From contig NC_013959.1 of NCBI RefSeq assembly GCF_000025705.1, positions 1,851,063-1,915,062 on the forward strand: 64,000 bases of DNA, in the 5' to 3' direction. Of this stretch, positions 46,973-56,423 are shown piece after piece. Both the position numbers and the translations under genes were made by a program. Within the stretch, counting starts at the first letter, position 1, and every line of letters starts with the position of its first letter. The DNA comes from Sideroxydans lithotrophicus ES-1. GTDB lineage: Bacteria > Pseudomonadota > Gammaproteobacteria > Burkholderiales > Gallionellaceae. The notes beneath the pieces were generated by a model. That model worked only from the letters and a program-made list of their open reading frames with translations. It did not search any database and had not been told where the DNA came from.

Positions 46973-49900
46973 ATGCTCTCGAATATCATCGAATGGTCGG
47001 CACGCAACCGCTTTCTGGTTCTGCTGGCAACCTTGTTCGTCACACTGGCGGGCATCTATGCGCTGATCAAGACTCCGCTGGATGCGCTGCCCGACCTGTC
47101 CGACGTGCAGGTGATCGTCTATACCGAATATCCGGGACAGGCACCGCAGGTGGTGGAAGACCAGGTCACCTATCCGCTCACCACGGCGATGCTGGCCGTG
47201 CCGAAATCGAAGGTGGTGCGCGGTTTCTCGTTCTTCGGTGCCTCCTTCGTGTATGTGATCTTCGAGGACGGCACCGACATCTACTGGGCGCGCTCGCGTG
47301 TGCTGGAATACCTGAACAGCATCGCCGGACGCATGCCCAGAGGCGTAACGCCGCAACTGGGGCCGGATGCGACCGGCGTGGGCTGGGTGTACCAGTACGC
47401 CGTGCTCAGCGACAAACATAACCTCGCCGAGCTGCGCACCATGCAAGACTGGTACCTGCGCTATCAGCTGACCAAGGCGCACGGCGTGGCGGAAGTCGCC
47501 TCGCTGGGCGGTTTCGTGCAGCAGTACCAGGTGACGGTCGATCCGGTGAAGCTGCGCGCTTACGGCATTCCGCTGAACCGGGTGTCGGAGGTCATACGCG
47601 ACTCGAATCGCGATGTCGGCGGACGCGTGGTGGAGATGGCCGAGACCGAATACATGGTGCGCGGCAAAGGCTACCTGCACGGCATCAGCGACATCGAGAA
47701 TCTGGTGGTGAAAGCCGAACGCGGCACGCCGGTGCTGCTGCGCGACATCGCCAGTGTCGAACTGGGTCCGGATGAACGGCGTGGCATCTCCGAACTGAAC
47801 GGCGAAGGTGAAGTGGTGTCCGGCATTGCCATCGCCCGCTACGGGCAAAATGCGCTGGAGGTCATCCGCAACATCAAGGACAAGATCGCCGAGATCACGC
47901 CCGGCTTGCCCGAGGGCGTCAGCATCAACACGGTGTACGACCGTTCCGAACTTATCCTGCGCGCCATTGCCACGCTCAAGCACACCTTGCTCGAAGAGGG
48001 AGTGATCGTCGCGCTGGTGTGCATGGTCTTCCTGATGCATGCACGCAGCGCCCTGGTCGCCATCGTGATGCTGCCCATCGGCGTGCTGATCGCCTTCATC
48101 GCCATGCATCTGCTCGGGCTTAACTCCAACATCATGAGCCTGGGCGGCATCGCCATCGCGATTGGCGCGATGGTGGATGCGGCGATCGTGATGATCGAGA
48201 ATGCGCATAAGCATCTGGAGAGACTGGATCAATCAGCTGGTGTTCAAAGAGTGTTTCCCCACCCCAACCCCTCCCCCGAAGGGAGAGGGGCTTTACTCCC
48301 TTCCCCCGCCGGGGGAAGGGCAAAGGATGAGGGAACACTTTTTGCCGGCCGCTCCGCCGCCATCCTCTCCGCATGCAAGGAAGTGGGGCCTTCCCTCTTT
48401 TTTTCGCTGCTCATCATCACCGTATCGTTCATGCCGGTGTTCACGCTGGAAGCACAGGAGGGTCGGCTGTTCGCCCCGCTCGCCTACACCAAGACCTTCG
48501 CCATGGCAGGCGCAGCCTTGCTTTCCGTCACGCTGGTGCCGGTGCTGATGCTGCTGTTCATCCGCGGTCATGTCCGCTCTGAAGCCGAGAATCCGCTGAA
48601 CCGCTGGCTGATCGCAGGCTACCGCCCGCTCATCGATGCCGCGCTGCAACGCAAGAAGTCCACGCTCGCCATTGCCGCTCTGACCATTCTGCTATCCGTC
48701 TGGCCTGCCATGAAGCTGGGCAGCGAGTTCATGCCGACGCTGAACGAAGGCACCCTGTTCTACATGCCTACCGCATTGCCCGGCATGTCGGTGACCAAGG
48801 CGGCGGAGCTGCTGCAGACGCAGAACAAGATCATCAAGAGCTTCCCCGAAGTGGCGTCGGTGTACGGCAAGGCCGGACGCGCGCAAACCGCCACCGATCC
48901 AGCACCGCTGGAAATGTTCGAGACCGTGATCAACCTCAAGCCGCAGGAGGATTGGCGCCCGGGAATGGATACCGACAAGCTGATCGCCGAGATGGACAAG
49001 GCACTGCAATTCCCCGGCGTGGCCAACTCGTGGACCATGCCGATCAAGGCGCGCATCGACATGCTCTCCACCGGCATCCGCACGCCCATCGGCATCAAGG
49101 TGTTCGGCAAGAATCTGGACGAGATGGAACGTCTCGCCAAACAGATCGAGTCCGTGGTCAAGAAGATACCGGGTACCAGCAGCGCCTATGCCGAGCGCAT
49201 CACCGGCGGCTACTACCTGAACATCGAGCCGGACCGGCTGGCACTGGCGCGTTACGGATTGTCGGTGGGCGAGGTACAGGATGTGATCGCCACCGCGCTG
49301 GGCGGCGAGAACGTCACCACCACGGTGGAAGGATTGGAGCGCTTCGGTGTGAACGTGCGCTATCCGCGCGACCTGCGCGACTCACCGGAGCAGATCGCGC
49401 GCGAAGTGCTGCTTACCGCAAATAACGGTGCAATGATCCCGCTCGGGCAGGTCGCCAGGGTGAACATCAGCATGGGCGCACCATCCATCCGCACCGAAAA
49501 CTCGCTGCTCTCGGCCTACATCTATGTGGACATCCGCGACCGCGACATCGGTTCTTATGTGGCCGAAGCACGCAAGGCAGTGGCCGATCAGGTGAAGTTC
49601 CCGCCCGGCTACTACGCCGCCTGGAGCGGCCAGTTCGAATATATGGAACGCGCCGCGGCCAAGATGAAGATCGTGATCCCCATCACGCTGCTGCTCATCT
49701 TCCTGTTGCTATACCTCAATTTCCAGCGTGTCGCCGAATCGCTGATCGTGATGCTGTCGGTGCCGTTCGCATTGGTCGGCGGGGTGTGGCTGCTGTGGCT
49801 GCTCGGCTACAACCTCTCGGTGGCGGTGGCGGTCGGTTTCATCGCGCTGGCCGGCGTGGCAGCGGAGACCGGCGTGGTGATGCTGATCTACCTGGAGCAG

Positions 49901-50260
49901 GCCTGGCAGGAAGTCCTGATGCGTTGCGAGGAAGCAGGACGGCCTGCGACTGCTGCCGATCTGCACCGCGCCATCATGCAGGGTGCGGTAGAACGAGTGC
50001 GCCCGAAAATGATGACCGTGGTGGCGATCATGGCCGGTTTGCTGCCCATCCTGTGGAGCAGTGGGACCGGCTCGGAAGTGATGCGCCGCATCGCCGCGCC
50101 AATGGTCGGCGGCATGATCTCCTCGGCCGTGCTGACGCTGCTGGTGATACCAGCCATCTATGCACTGCTCAAACAACACCAGCTTGCATCTGCCACCCGG
50201 GGTGCGACAGAACAGGCGAATCTCACTGCACCCCATCCAACCGGAAAGGAACAGCAATGA
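46973..50260 (+). CDS. cusA: Copper/silver RND efflux pump CusA
   Basis: This 1095-residue inner-membrane proton-driven pump is about 45 residues longer than usual partly because of a repeat insertion (about residues 428-455). MLSNIIEWSARNRFLVLLAT, DLSDVQVIVYTEYPGQAPQV, GIAIAIGAMVDAAIVMIENA (proton relay helix 4) and the periplasmic MPTALPGMSV with later methionines follow the heavy-metal RND pattern. IYALLKQH ends the last helix. It begins one base after the cusB stop and its stop overlaps cusF. Confidence 0.96.
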   Translation: MLSNIIEWSARNRFLVLLATLFVTLAGIYALIKTPLDALPDLSDVQVIVYTEYPGQAPQVVEDQVTYPLTTAMLAVPKSKVVRGFSFFGASFVYVIFEDGTDIYWARSRVLEYLNSIAGRMPRGVTPQLGPDATGVGWVYQYAVLSDKHNLAELRTMQDWYLRYQLTKAHGVAEVASLGGFVQQYQVTVDPVKLRAYGIPLNRVSEVIRDSNRDVGGRVVEMAETEYMVRGKGYLHGISDIENLVVKAERGTPVLLRDIASVELGPDERRGISELNGEGEVVSGIAIARYGQNALEVIRNIKDKIAEITPGLPEGVSINTVYDRSELILRAIATLKHTLLEEGVIVALVCMVFLMHARSALVAIVMLPIGVLIAFIAMHLLGLNSNIMSLGGIAIAIGAMVDAAIVMIENAHKHLERLDQSAGVQRVFPHPNPSPEGRGALLPSPAGGRAKDEGTLFAGRSAAILSACKEVGPSLFFSLLIITVSFMPVFTLEAQEGRLFAPLAYTKTFAMAGAALLSVTLVPVLMLLFIRGHVRSEAENPLNRWLIAGYRPLIDAALQRKKSTLAIAALTILLSVWPAMKLGSEFMPTLNEGTLFYMPTALPGMSVTKAAELLQTQNKIIKSFPEVASVYGKAGRAQTATDPAPLEMFETVINLKPQEDWRPGMDTDKLIAEMDKALQFPGVANSWTMPIKARIDMLSTGIRTPIGIKVFGKNLDEMERLAKQIESVVKKIPGTSSAYAERITGGYYLNIEPDRLALARYGLSVGEVQDVIATALGGENVTTTVEGLERFGVNVRYPRDLRDSPEQIAREVLLTANNGAMIPLGQVARVNISMGAPSIRTENSLLSAYIYVDIRDRDIGSYVAEARKAVADQVKFPPGYYAAWSGQFEYMERAAAKMKIVIPITLLLIFLLLYLNFQRVAESLIVMLSVPFALVGGVWLLWLLGYNLSVAVAVGFIALAGVAAETGVVMLIYLEQAWQEVLMRCEEAGRPATAADLHRAIMQGAVERVRPKMMTVVAIMAGLLPILWSSGTGSEVMRRIAAPMVGGMISSAVLTLLVIPAIYALLKQHQLASATRGATEQANLTAPHPTGKEQQ
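48256..48335 (+). repeat. In-frame double palindromic element, copy D
   Basis: Two palindromes in tandem: CCCCTCCCCCGAAGGGAGAGGGG (one-base-imperfect, about 48269-48290) and CCCTTCCCCCG-C-CGGGGGAAGGG (48298-48320, perfect 11-bp arms). Encodes FPHPNPSPEGRGALLPSPAG and GRAKDEG in the cytoplasmic loop of CusA between the helix ending AIVMIENAHKHLERL and the next helix start AACKEVGPSLFF-like segment. Confidence 0.85.
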
Positions 50261-50613
50261 AAACTTTGACACTCTTACTGGGCATGAGCCTCGCGATCGG
50301 CAGCGGAATAGCGCATGCTGCCACACATGACCACGACATGTCGCAGCAACAGATGACAATGGCAATGCCGGCTGCTGCCGCGACGTCAAGTCACAAGGGA
50401 GCCGGTGTGATCAGGGCGGTGAACGAGAAAGCTCGCAAGATCCAGATCGCCCATGAACCGATTGCCGACCTGGAGTGGCCCGCAATGACCATGTGGTTCG
50501 GGCTGCAGGATCCCGTGCCAATGGGCATGAAGGTGGGTGATGCCGTGCTGTTTGAACTGGAACAAAATCCATTCGGCAAATGGGTGATTACCCGCATTGA
50601 ACCCAGGCGCTGA
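50257..50613 (+). CDS. cusF: Periplasmic copper chaperone CusF
   Basis: The protein has 118 residues. A signal peptide (LTLLLGMSLAIGSGIAHAA) is followed by a Met/His-rich stretch (THDHDMSQQQMTMAMP), then the CusF fold GVIRAVNEKARKIQIAHEPI and LEWPAMTMWFGLQD with conserved His, Trp and two Met ligands. It hands Cu(I)/Ag(I) to CusB. ATG overlaps the cusA stop (ATGA). It duplicates the CusF-like domain fused to CusB. Confidence 0.95.
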   Translation: MKTLTLLLGMSLAIGSGIAHAATHDHDMSQQQMTMAMPAAAATSSHKGAGVIRAVNEKARKIQIAHEPIADLEWPAMTMWFGLQDPVPMGMKVGDAVLFELEQNPFGKWVITRIEPRR

Positions 50614-50893
50614 ACGGTGTCAAATGCTAGCCGGACGCGCCTGCCCGATGTCGATGCAACGAGGGACTTTCTCTGCACGTCCCGCATGGAACCTTGGCAC
50701 ACTCCGCAGTTCCAATGCAGCACATGGAGTACGCTCGTTCCCTGCTGAACGGGCGTTTTGCTTCGGTATCCTTTATGCGGCCGGGAAAGTCATTCCGGTT
50801 CTGTCATGCAGTCCTGTGCTTCGGGGCAGTTGTATTTATTTTGAAGTGGCTTGATCGAACATTCTCTAACCGTTCAGGAAGGAGTTTTGTGAA

Positions 50894-52234
50894 ATGGCAG
50901 ACACTTACCAGAATAGCATTTCCGGCCGCAATCCCGGCAGCGAGCTGGCAAAACATATCCTTGCACGATTGTTCCGGAATTTCGAAGGAAGTTTTCTCAT
51001 CCGCCTCTGGGACGGTTCCGTGATCAACGCGGGGCGAGGTCGACCTGAGTTCTCTTTGACCTTCCGCTCCTCCAAGGCCTTCCAGGACATGGTCATGTCG
51101 CACCATCCGCTGCGCGTCGTCGAATCCTATTTTCAGGGCCTCATCGATGTCGATGGCGATCTCTACAGCGTGCTCAAGCTGCGCCACTATCTGGCTTCGT
51201 TGCACTTGTCGCTCACAGAGAAGGCCATATTTGCAGCCAAGGCCTTGATGATCAAACCGGACAAGACCGAGTCGCAAGGCAGTCGAAAATGGGCAAAGAA
51301 CCTTAAACAAAAACTTGGCCTGGAAGCCGGTAAAGAACTTAATCGGGATGCCATCTCCTTCCACTACGATGTTTCCAACGATTTCTATGCGCTGTGGCTG
51401 GACCAGCAGATGGTCTATTCCTGCGCCTATTACGAGGAGGCCAGCCAGAGCCTGGAACAAGCGCAATGCAACAAGCTCGATCATATTTGCCGCAAATTGC
51501 GGCTCAAGCCGGGCGAATGGCTGCTCGATATCGGCTGTGGCTGGGGGGCGCTGATCTGCTGGGCGGCGGAACACTACGGCGTGAATGCGCACGGCATCAC
51601 GCTAAGCCGCAAGCAGTACGATCATGCTCAACGAACGATCAATCGCCGCGGGCTCGGACAAAAGGTTACCGTCGAACTGATGGACTACCGCGACCTCAAG
51701 GGCGAGGCCGAGTACGACAAGCTGGCGAGCGTTGGCATGTTCGAGCACGTAGGCCTGAAGAACCTGCCGGCCTATTTTGCCGTGGCCAACCGGGTACTCA
51801 AACCTGGCGGCCTGTTCCTGAACCACGGCATCACCAGCGATGAGGGAGGCTGGAAGAAGAGCATCACGACCGAATTCATCAATCGCTACGTCTTTCCGGA
51901 CGGGCAACTCGAAACTATCAGCACCGTGCAACAGATCATGGAAGATGCGAAATTCGAGATCCACGATGTCGAAGGGCTGCGCCATCATTATGCGTTGACG
52001 TTGCGCGAGTGGGTAAGACGTCTCGAACAGCATCATGAAGAAGCGATAAGCCACGTATCCGAACCTACCTACCGCATCTGGCGGTTCTATATGGCAGCCT
52101 GCGCCCAGCAGTTCGAGGAAGGTCATACCGGCCTGTACCAGATATTGGCTTCCAAACGCATGCCTTTTTCCGATCCTGTCCCACTCACAAGGCGCGATCT
52201 TTATACCGGTCATGTCAATGGCAAAGGGGAATGA
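50894..52234 (+). CDS. Cyclopropane-fatty-acyl-phospholipid synthase-like methyltransferase
   Basis: This 446-residue protein has the CFA synthase motifs ISFHYDVSNDFYALWLDQQM, YSCAYY, WLLDIGCGWGALICWAAEHY (SAM binding), GITLSRKQYDHAQ, and SVGMFEHVGLKNLPAYFAVA. It methylenates unsaturated acyl chains of membrane phospholipids using SAM. It stands alone after a 280-bp gap holding nothing I recognise, and lies between cusF and the copper ATPase, so it may help membranes resist metal or acid stress (inference). Confidence 0.9.
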   Translation: MADTYQNSISGRNPGSELAKHILARLFRNFEGSFLIRLWDGSVINAGRGRPEFSLTFRSSKAFQDMVMSHHPLRVVESYFQGLIDVDGDLYSVLKLRHYLASLHLSLTEKAIFAAKALMIKPDKTESQGSRKWAKNLKQKLGLEAGKELNRDAISFHYDVSNDFYALWLDQQMVYSCAYYEEASQSLEQAQCNKLDHICRKLRLKPGEWLLDIGCGWGALICWAAEHYGVNAHGITLSRKQYDHAQRTINRRGLGQKVTVELMDYRDLKGEAEYDKLASVGMFEHVGLKNLPAYFAVANRVLKPGGLFLNHGITSDEGGWKKSITTEFINRYVFPDGQLETISTVQQIMEDAKFEIHDVEGLRHHYALTLREWVRRLEQHHEEAISHVSEPTYRIWRFYMAACAQQFEEGHTGLYQILASKRMPFSDPVPLTRRDLYTGHVNGKGE

Positions 52235-52320
52235 GTGATGGATATCAGCTGGCGTTGCTGACGGGGTTATGAGCATCCGGGAGTACACTGCATATCGATC
52301 ACAAAATTAAGGAGCAAGTC

Positions 52321-54678
52321 ATGGCAGTCGATCCTGTATGCGGCATGACGGTATCTCCGGACAGTCCCCATCGCCACGAACATGAGGGAAAAACATATCT
52401 GTTCTGCAGTGCGCACTGCCTGACCAGATTCCAGGCATCCCCGGCCGACTTTCTCGACCAGCCTGCCAAGGCAGTACCTCCTTCGTCAGCGGCAATCAAG
52501 GATGCAACCTACACCTGCCCCATGCATCCCGAAGTGGTAAGCAGCAGGCCCGGCAGTTGCCCGAAGTGCGGCATGGCATTGGAACCGCGCAATGCCACAG
52601 AGGAAGACAATATCGAATTGAACGACATGACGCGCCGCTTCTGGCTCAGTGTGGCACTGGCCTTGCCGGTGTTCATCATGGCGATGACTTCCGATCTGGC
52701 GCCGCAACTGATGCCGGGTTTTGTTTCCATGTCGGTGTTGCAATGGCTGGAATTCGCGCTGGCAACGCCGGTGGTGATCTGGGCCGGCTGGCCGATCTTC
52801 CAGCGCGGCTGGGTATCGCTGGTCAACCGCAGTCTCAACATGTTCAGCCTGATCGCGCTGGGTGTGGGTGTGGCGTGGACATACAGCGTGGTGGCGATGC
52901 TGCTGCCCACCATCTTCCCGCCGACGATGCATAGCATGGGGGGGTTGGTACCGGTGTATTTCGAGGCATCGGCAATGATCATGGCGCTGGTGTTGCTCGG
53001 CCAGGTGATGGAGTTGCGCGCGCGCAGCCAGACGAGTGCTGCGATCAAACTGCTGCTGGGGCTCTCCCCCAAGATAGCGCGCATCGTGCGCTCCCCTCAC
53101 CCCACCCCTCTCCCGCCTGCGGGCGAGGGAGCAATCGAATCGCTACGCGAATTTCTTTCGAACAGCCGCGAGGAAGATGTCCCGCTGGAGCAGGTGCAAC
53201 CCGGCGATGTGTTGCGCGTGCGCCCCGGCGAGAAGGTGCCGGCGGACGGCGTGGTGCTCGATGGCGCCAGCGCGCTGGACGAATCCATGGTCACGGGCGA
53301 GGCCATCCCGGTCGAGAAGACTGCGGGCGCAAAACTGATCGGCGCGACCGTGAACGGCACCGGCAGCCTGTTGATGCGCGCGGAAAGGGTCGGAGCCGAA
53401 ACGCTGCTGGCGCAGATTGTGCACATGGTCAGCGAAGCGCAGCGTTCGCGCGCACCGATCCAGCGCCTGGCCGACATCGCCTCCGGCTATTTCGTGCCCG
53501 CAGTGGTGGGCGCTGCATTGCTCACCCTGGCCGTGTGGTGGCTGGCCGGTCCCGAGCCGCGGCTGACCCACGCCATCGTCAACGCGGTGGCGGTGCTGAT
53601 CATCGCCTGCCCGTGCGCACTGGGCTTGGCCACGCCGATGTCCATCATGGTGGGCACTGGGCGCGGTGCGACGGCGGGCGTGCTGATCAAGAATGCCGAG
53701 GCGTTGGAGACCATGGAGAAGGTGAACACGTTGGTGGTCGACAAGACCGGCACGCTGACCGAGGGCAAACCGAAACTGGTATCTGTCGCCGCCCTGCCGG
53801 GCTTTGACGAAAACGAAGTGCTGCAGCTCGGCGCCAGTCTGGAGCGCGCCAGCGAACATCCTCTCGCCGCCGCCATCATCAAGGGCGCACAGGAACGAAA
53901 GCTCGCGCTCGAACAAGTGAACGATTTCGCTTCGCACACCGGCAAGGGCATCTCCGGCATGGTCGCCGAACATCGCATCGCGCTGGGCAACCTGAAGTTG
54001 TTCGAGCAACTGCAGATCAATGCCGGCGCCCTGCCCGCACGCGCCGAGGCGCTGCGTGCCGAAGGACAGACCGTGATGCTGCTGGCCGTCGATGGCAAGG
54101 CAGCCGGCCTCGTCGGCGTCGCCGACCCGATCAAGGCGTCGACGCCGGATGCGATCGCGGCACTGCACGCGGAAGGCATACGGGTGATCATGCTCACGGG
54201 CGACAATCGCGCCACCGCCCTGGCGGTCGCTCAGAAACTCGGCATTGACCGCGTCGAGGCCGAGGTGCTGCCCGAGCAGAAGGCAGCCGTGGTCAAACAG
54301 TTGCAGGCGGAGGGCCGCATCGTGGCGATGGCCGGCGACGGCATCAACGACGCGCCGGCATTGGCCCAGGCGCAAGTCGGCATCGCCATGGGCACCGGCA
54401 CCGACGTGGCTATGGAAAGCGCGGGCGTCACGCTGGTCAAGGGCGACCTCTCCGGCATCGTGCGCGCGGTGCGCCTGTCGCGTTCGACCATGAAGAACAT
54501 CCGCCAGAACCTGTTCTTCGCCTTCATCTACAACGCGCTCGGCGTGCCGGTCGCGGCCGGCGTGCTGTACCCGTTCTTCGGGCTGCTGCTGTCGCCGGTC
54601 ATCGCCGCCGCGGCGATGAGTTTCAGTTCGGTGTCGGTGATCACCAACGCGTTGAGGCTGCGCCGCGTAAAACTTTAG
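52321..54678 (+). CDS. copA: Copper-exporting P1B-type ATPase with YHS and heavy-metal-binding domains
   Basis: This 785-residue protein has an N-terminal YHS-type domain ([30 protein letters not shown]), then [20 protein letters not shown] with GMALEP, replacing the usual CXXC ferredoxin-like domains. Membrane helices contain the CPC motif [20 protein letters not shown]. The catalytic Asp is in [18 protein letters not shown] in [11 protein letters not shown], and the hinge in [18 protein letters not shown] palindromic insertion occupies about residues 258-271 before the actuator domain. It pumps Cu(I) out of the cytoplasm. GGAGC lies 6 nt before the ATG. Confidence 0.95.
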   Translation: MAVDPVCGMTVSPDSPHRHEHEGKTYLFCSAHCLTRFQASPADFLDQPAKAVPPSSAAIKDATYTCPMHPEVVSSRPGSCPKCGMALEPRNATEEDNIELNDMTRRFWLSVALALPVFIMAMTSDLAPQLMPGFVSMSVLQWLEFALATPVVIWAGWPIFQRGWVSLVNRSLNMFSLIALGVGVAWTYSVVAMLLPTIFPPTMHSMGGLVPVYFEASAMIMALVLLGQVMELRARSQTSAAIKLLLGLSPKIARIVRSPHPTPLPPAGEGAIESLREFLSNSREEDVPLEQVQPGDVLRVRPGEKVPADGVVLDGASALDESMVTGEAIPVEKTAGAKLIGATVNGTGSLLMRAERVGAETLLAQIVHMVSEAQRSRAPIQRLADIASGYFVPAVVGAALLTLAVWWLAGPEPRLTHAIVNAVAVLIIACPCALGLATPMSIMVGTGRGATAGVLIKNAEALETMEKVNTLVVDKTGTLTEGKPKLVSVAALPGFDENEVLQLGASLERASEHPLAAAIIKGAQERKLALEQVNDFASHTGKGISGMVAEHRIALGNLKLFEQLQINAGALPARAEALRAEGQTVMLLAVDGKAAGLVGVADPIKASTPDAIAALHAEGIRVIMLTGDNRATALAVAQKLGIDRVEAEVLPEQKAAVVKQLQAEGRIVAMAGDGINDAPALAQAQVGIAMGTGTDVAMESAGVTLVKGDLSGIVRAVRLSRSTMKNIRQNLFFAFIYNALGVPVAAGVLYPFFGLLLSPVIAAAAMSFSSVSVITNALRLRRVKL
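53092..53130 (+). repeat. In-frame palindromic element, copy E
   Basis: Head CTCCCCTCACCCCACC and palindrome CCCTCTCCCGC-CT-GCGGGCGAGGG (53106-53129, one mismatch). Encodes [18 protein letters not shown] in the copper ATPase between KIARIV and the actuator segment [17 protein letters not shown]. Copy A in the beta-oxidation gene is read in the same frame and gives the same TPLPPAGEG peptide. Confidence 0.87.
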
Positions 54679-54707
54679 GCCGCAGTGCGGTCGGCAAAGG
54701 ATAGGAA

Positions 54708-54947
54708 ATGTATGGACATATGAACGGATATGGCTGGAGCTGGGGCGGCATGGGCCTGGGCATGCTGCTGTTCTGGGTGTTGCTGATCGCCGGCATCGTG
54801 ATGCTGGTGAGAAGCTGCCGCAACTCAGGAGGCCGGAGTAATGACGAGCGCGAAAAATCCGCGCTCGACCTGCTCAAGGAACGCTATGCACGCGGCGAGA
54901 TCGGGCAAGAAGAATTCATGCAGAAAAAACGCGATCTGGAAAGTTAA
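54708..54947 (+). CDS. Small SHOCT-domain membrane protein
   Basis: This 79-residue protein has a Gly/Met/Trp-rich start (MYGHMNGYGWSWGGMGLGML), one transmembrane helix (LLFWVLLIAGIVMLVRSC), and a C-terminal SHOCT domain (SALDLLKERYARGEIGQEEF). Such genes often follow copper ATPases and cus genes. The N-terminal Met/His residues could contact copper. It starts 29 nt after copA and is probably co-transcribed. Confidence 0.85.
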   Translation: MYGHMNGYGWSWGGMGLGMLLFWVLLIAGIVMLVRSCRNSGGRSNDEREKSALDLLKERYARGEIGQEEFMQKKRDLES

Positions 54948-55024
54948 GCGGCGTTACACATCCTACGCTCCACACTGGTGACACCGTCTGGTGAATCTGC
55001 GAATTTGCAACAGTTTGCCGGGGC

Positions 55025-55489
55025 TTATAACGCCGACAAATAAACCATGATCTTCCAAATCTCATCTTCCTTGAGAGTGCCTTTGAATGGCGGCATTGCC
55101 GTACCCAATGGCACTCCTCCTTCTGCGATGGCCCAGTAGACGTATCCATCGCTTGCTATGGGTCTTCTGCCAATTGCTGCGATATTTGCAGGCGGCGGGT
55201 TAAGGCTTTTTCCAGCTTCGCCATCGCCCAGCCCGGTCGCTCCATGACACAGGGCGCAATTCTGCTCATAGAGGCGCTTCCCGTCCTCGATATTCCCGGC
55301 TGAGTGCTTCAGCGGATTCCGTTTGGAGGCGTAAGCTGCGTCGACTCCATGCTGTCTGACATATTGAGCACGGAGCATCGACATGTTCATCATGCCGCCT
55401 CCCCGCATCATGCCCATCATCTGTCCATACGCTGGCACTGCCAAAAATGCGGCAGCCCATAATGTTATAAGAGTGAAATGATTTTTCAT
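55025..55489 (-). CDS. Secreted class I cytochrome c with Met-rich N-terminus
   Basis: The protein has 154 residues from ATG 55489, which has a perfect AGGAGG at 4 nt. A signal peptide (ITLWAAAFLAVPAYG) leads to QMMGMMRGGGMMNMSMLRAQ, ten methionines in about 20 residues. A single c-type haem site, CALCHGATGLGDG, follows, with a distal Met in GTAMPPFKG. It probably carries electrons in the periplasm. The Met run suggests an added Cu(I) site, in line with the convergent copper genes. Confidence 0.88.
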   Translation of the reverse strand: MKNHFTLITLWAAAFLAVPAYGQMMGMMRGGGMMNMSMLRAQYVRQHGVDAAYASKRNPLKHSAGNIEDGKRLYEQNCALCHGATGLGDGEAGKSLNPPPANIAAIGRRPIASDGYVYWAIAEGGVPLGTAMPPFKGTLKEDEIWKIMVYLSAL

Positions 55490-55674
55490 GGCACCTCCTG
55501 ATTGCTCTACGAACAGCGAAACTGATTTGTCGTACATGCTTGCTTATTTGCTCTTCAACACCAGGCAATTAAAATGCGACTGGAATGACAGCTTTCGATC
55601 CGGGTTGCGGCTGTGGCAAACTCAAGGCAAGTTGCCATGCATCATTCTGCGGCCTGAATTCTGGCCGCCTGGTC

Positions 55675-56373
55675 TTACACCACCGTACCGAACAGCTTGC
55701 CCACGCCGGCGGTCAGCGCCATCGCCAGAGCTCCCCAGAACACGACACGTAGCGAGGCCCTGAATACAGGCGCACCGCCTGCACGAGCAGATATTGCCCC
55801 CAGCGCAGTGAGTACGACAAGTGAGGTACCAGCCACCACGGGAACGACCATTGATACCGGAGCCATCACAGCCGCCAACAGGGGCAATGATGCGCCCACC
55901 GAGAAGGTCAGTGCGGACGTGAAGGCAGCCTGTACCGGATTGGCACTCATCATTTCGCTGATACCCAGCTCGTCACGGGCATGCGCGCCCAGATCGTCAT
56001 GCACCATCAGCTGCCTGGCGACTTCTGCGGCCAATTCGGCACTTAATCCACGCTTGATATAGATAGCCGCCAATTCCTGATGCTCATGTTCAGGTTGCGC
56101 AAGCAACTCGGCGCGTTCGCGTGCCAGATCGGCTTTTTCGGTGTCGGACTGGGAGCTGACCGACACATACTCGCCCGCAGCCATCGACATCGCACCGGCG
56201 ACCAGTCCGGCCACGCCGGCCAGCATCAGTTCGCCGCGCGATACATTGGCCGCAGCCACACCAACCACCAAGCTGGCCGTGGATACGATGCCGTCATTCG
56301 CTCCAAGCACGGCGGCGCGTAACCAGCCTATGCGCTCTGTGCGATGCATTTCTCGGTGAATATGGCGTGTCAT
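55675..56373 (-). CDS. VIT1/CCC1-family iron or manganese transporter
   Basis: This 232-residue protein has LRAAVLGANDGIVSTASLVV and GLVAGAMSMAAGEYVSVSSQ, which are hallmark first and second helices of the VIT/CCC1 family. A cytoplasmic Glu-rich region (ERAELLAQPEHEHQELAAIY) matches the metal-binding domain, and three more helices close the protein. Members move Fe(II) or Mn(II) out of the cytoplasm. An export role would suit a cell meeting high ferrous iron, which is inference. Confidence 0.92.
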   Translation of the reverse strand: MTRHIHREMHRTERIGWLRAAVLGANDGIVSTASLVVGVAAANVSRGELMLAGVAGLVAGAMSMAAGEYVSVSSQSDTEKADLARERAELLAQPEHEHQELAAIYIKRGLSAELAAEVARQLMVHDDLGAHARDELGISEMMSANPVQAAFTSALTFSVGASLPLLAAVMAPVSMVVPVVAGTSLVVLTALGAISARAGGAPVFRASLRVVFWGALAMALTAGVGKLFGTVV

Positions 56374-56423
56374 TCCGGAACTGTCGCGAAATTATTCTGC
56401 GTTCAAGATAGCATGAACTGATT

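Noticed and set aside
50597-50854. 85-codon frame overlapping the end of cusF
   Set aside because: Overlaps cusF, lacks a ribosome-binding site and shows no signal or domain.
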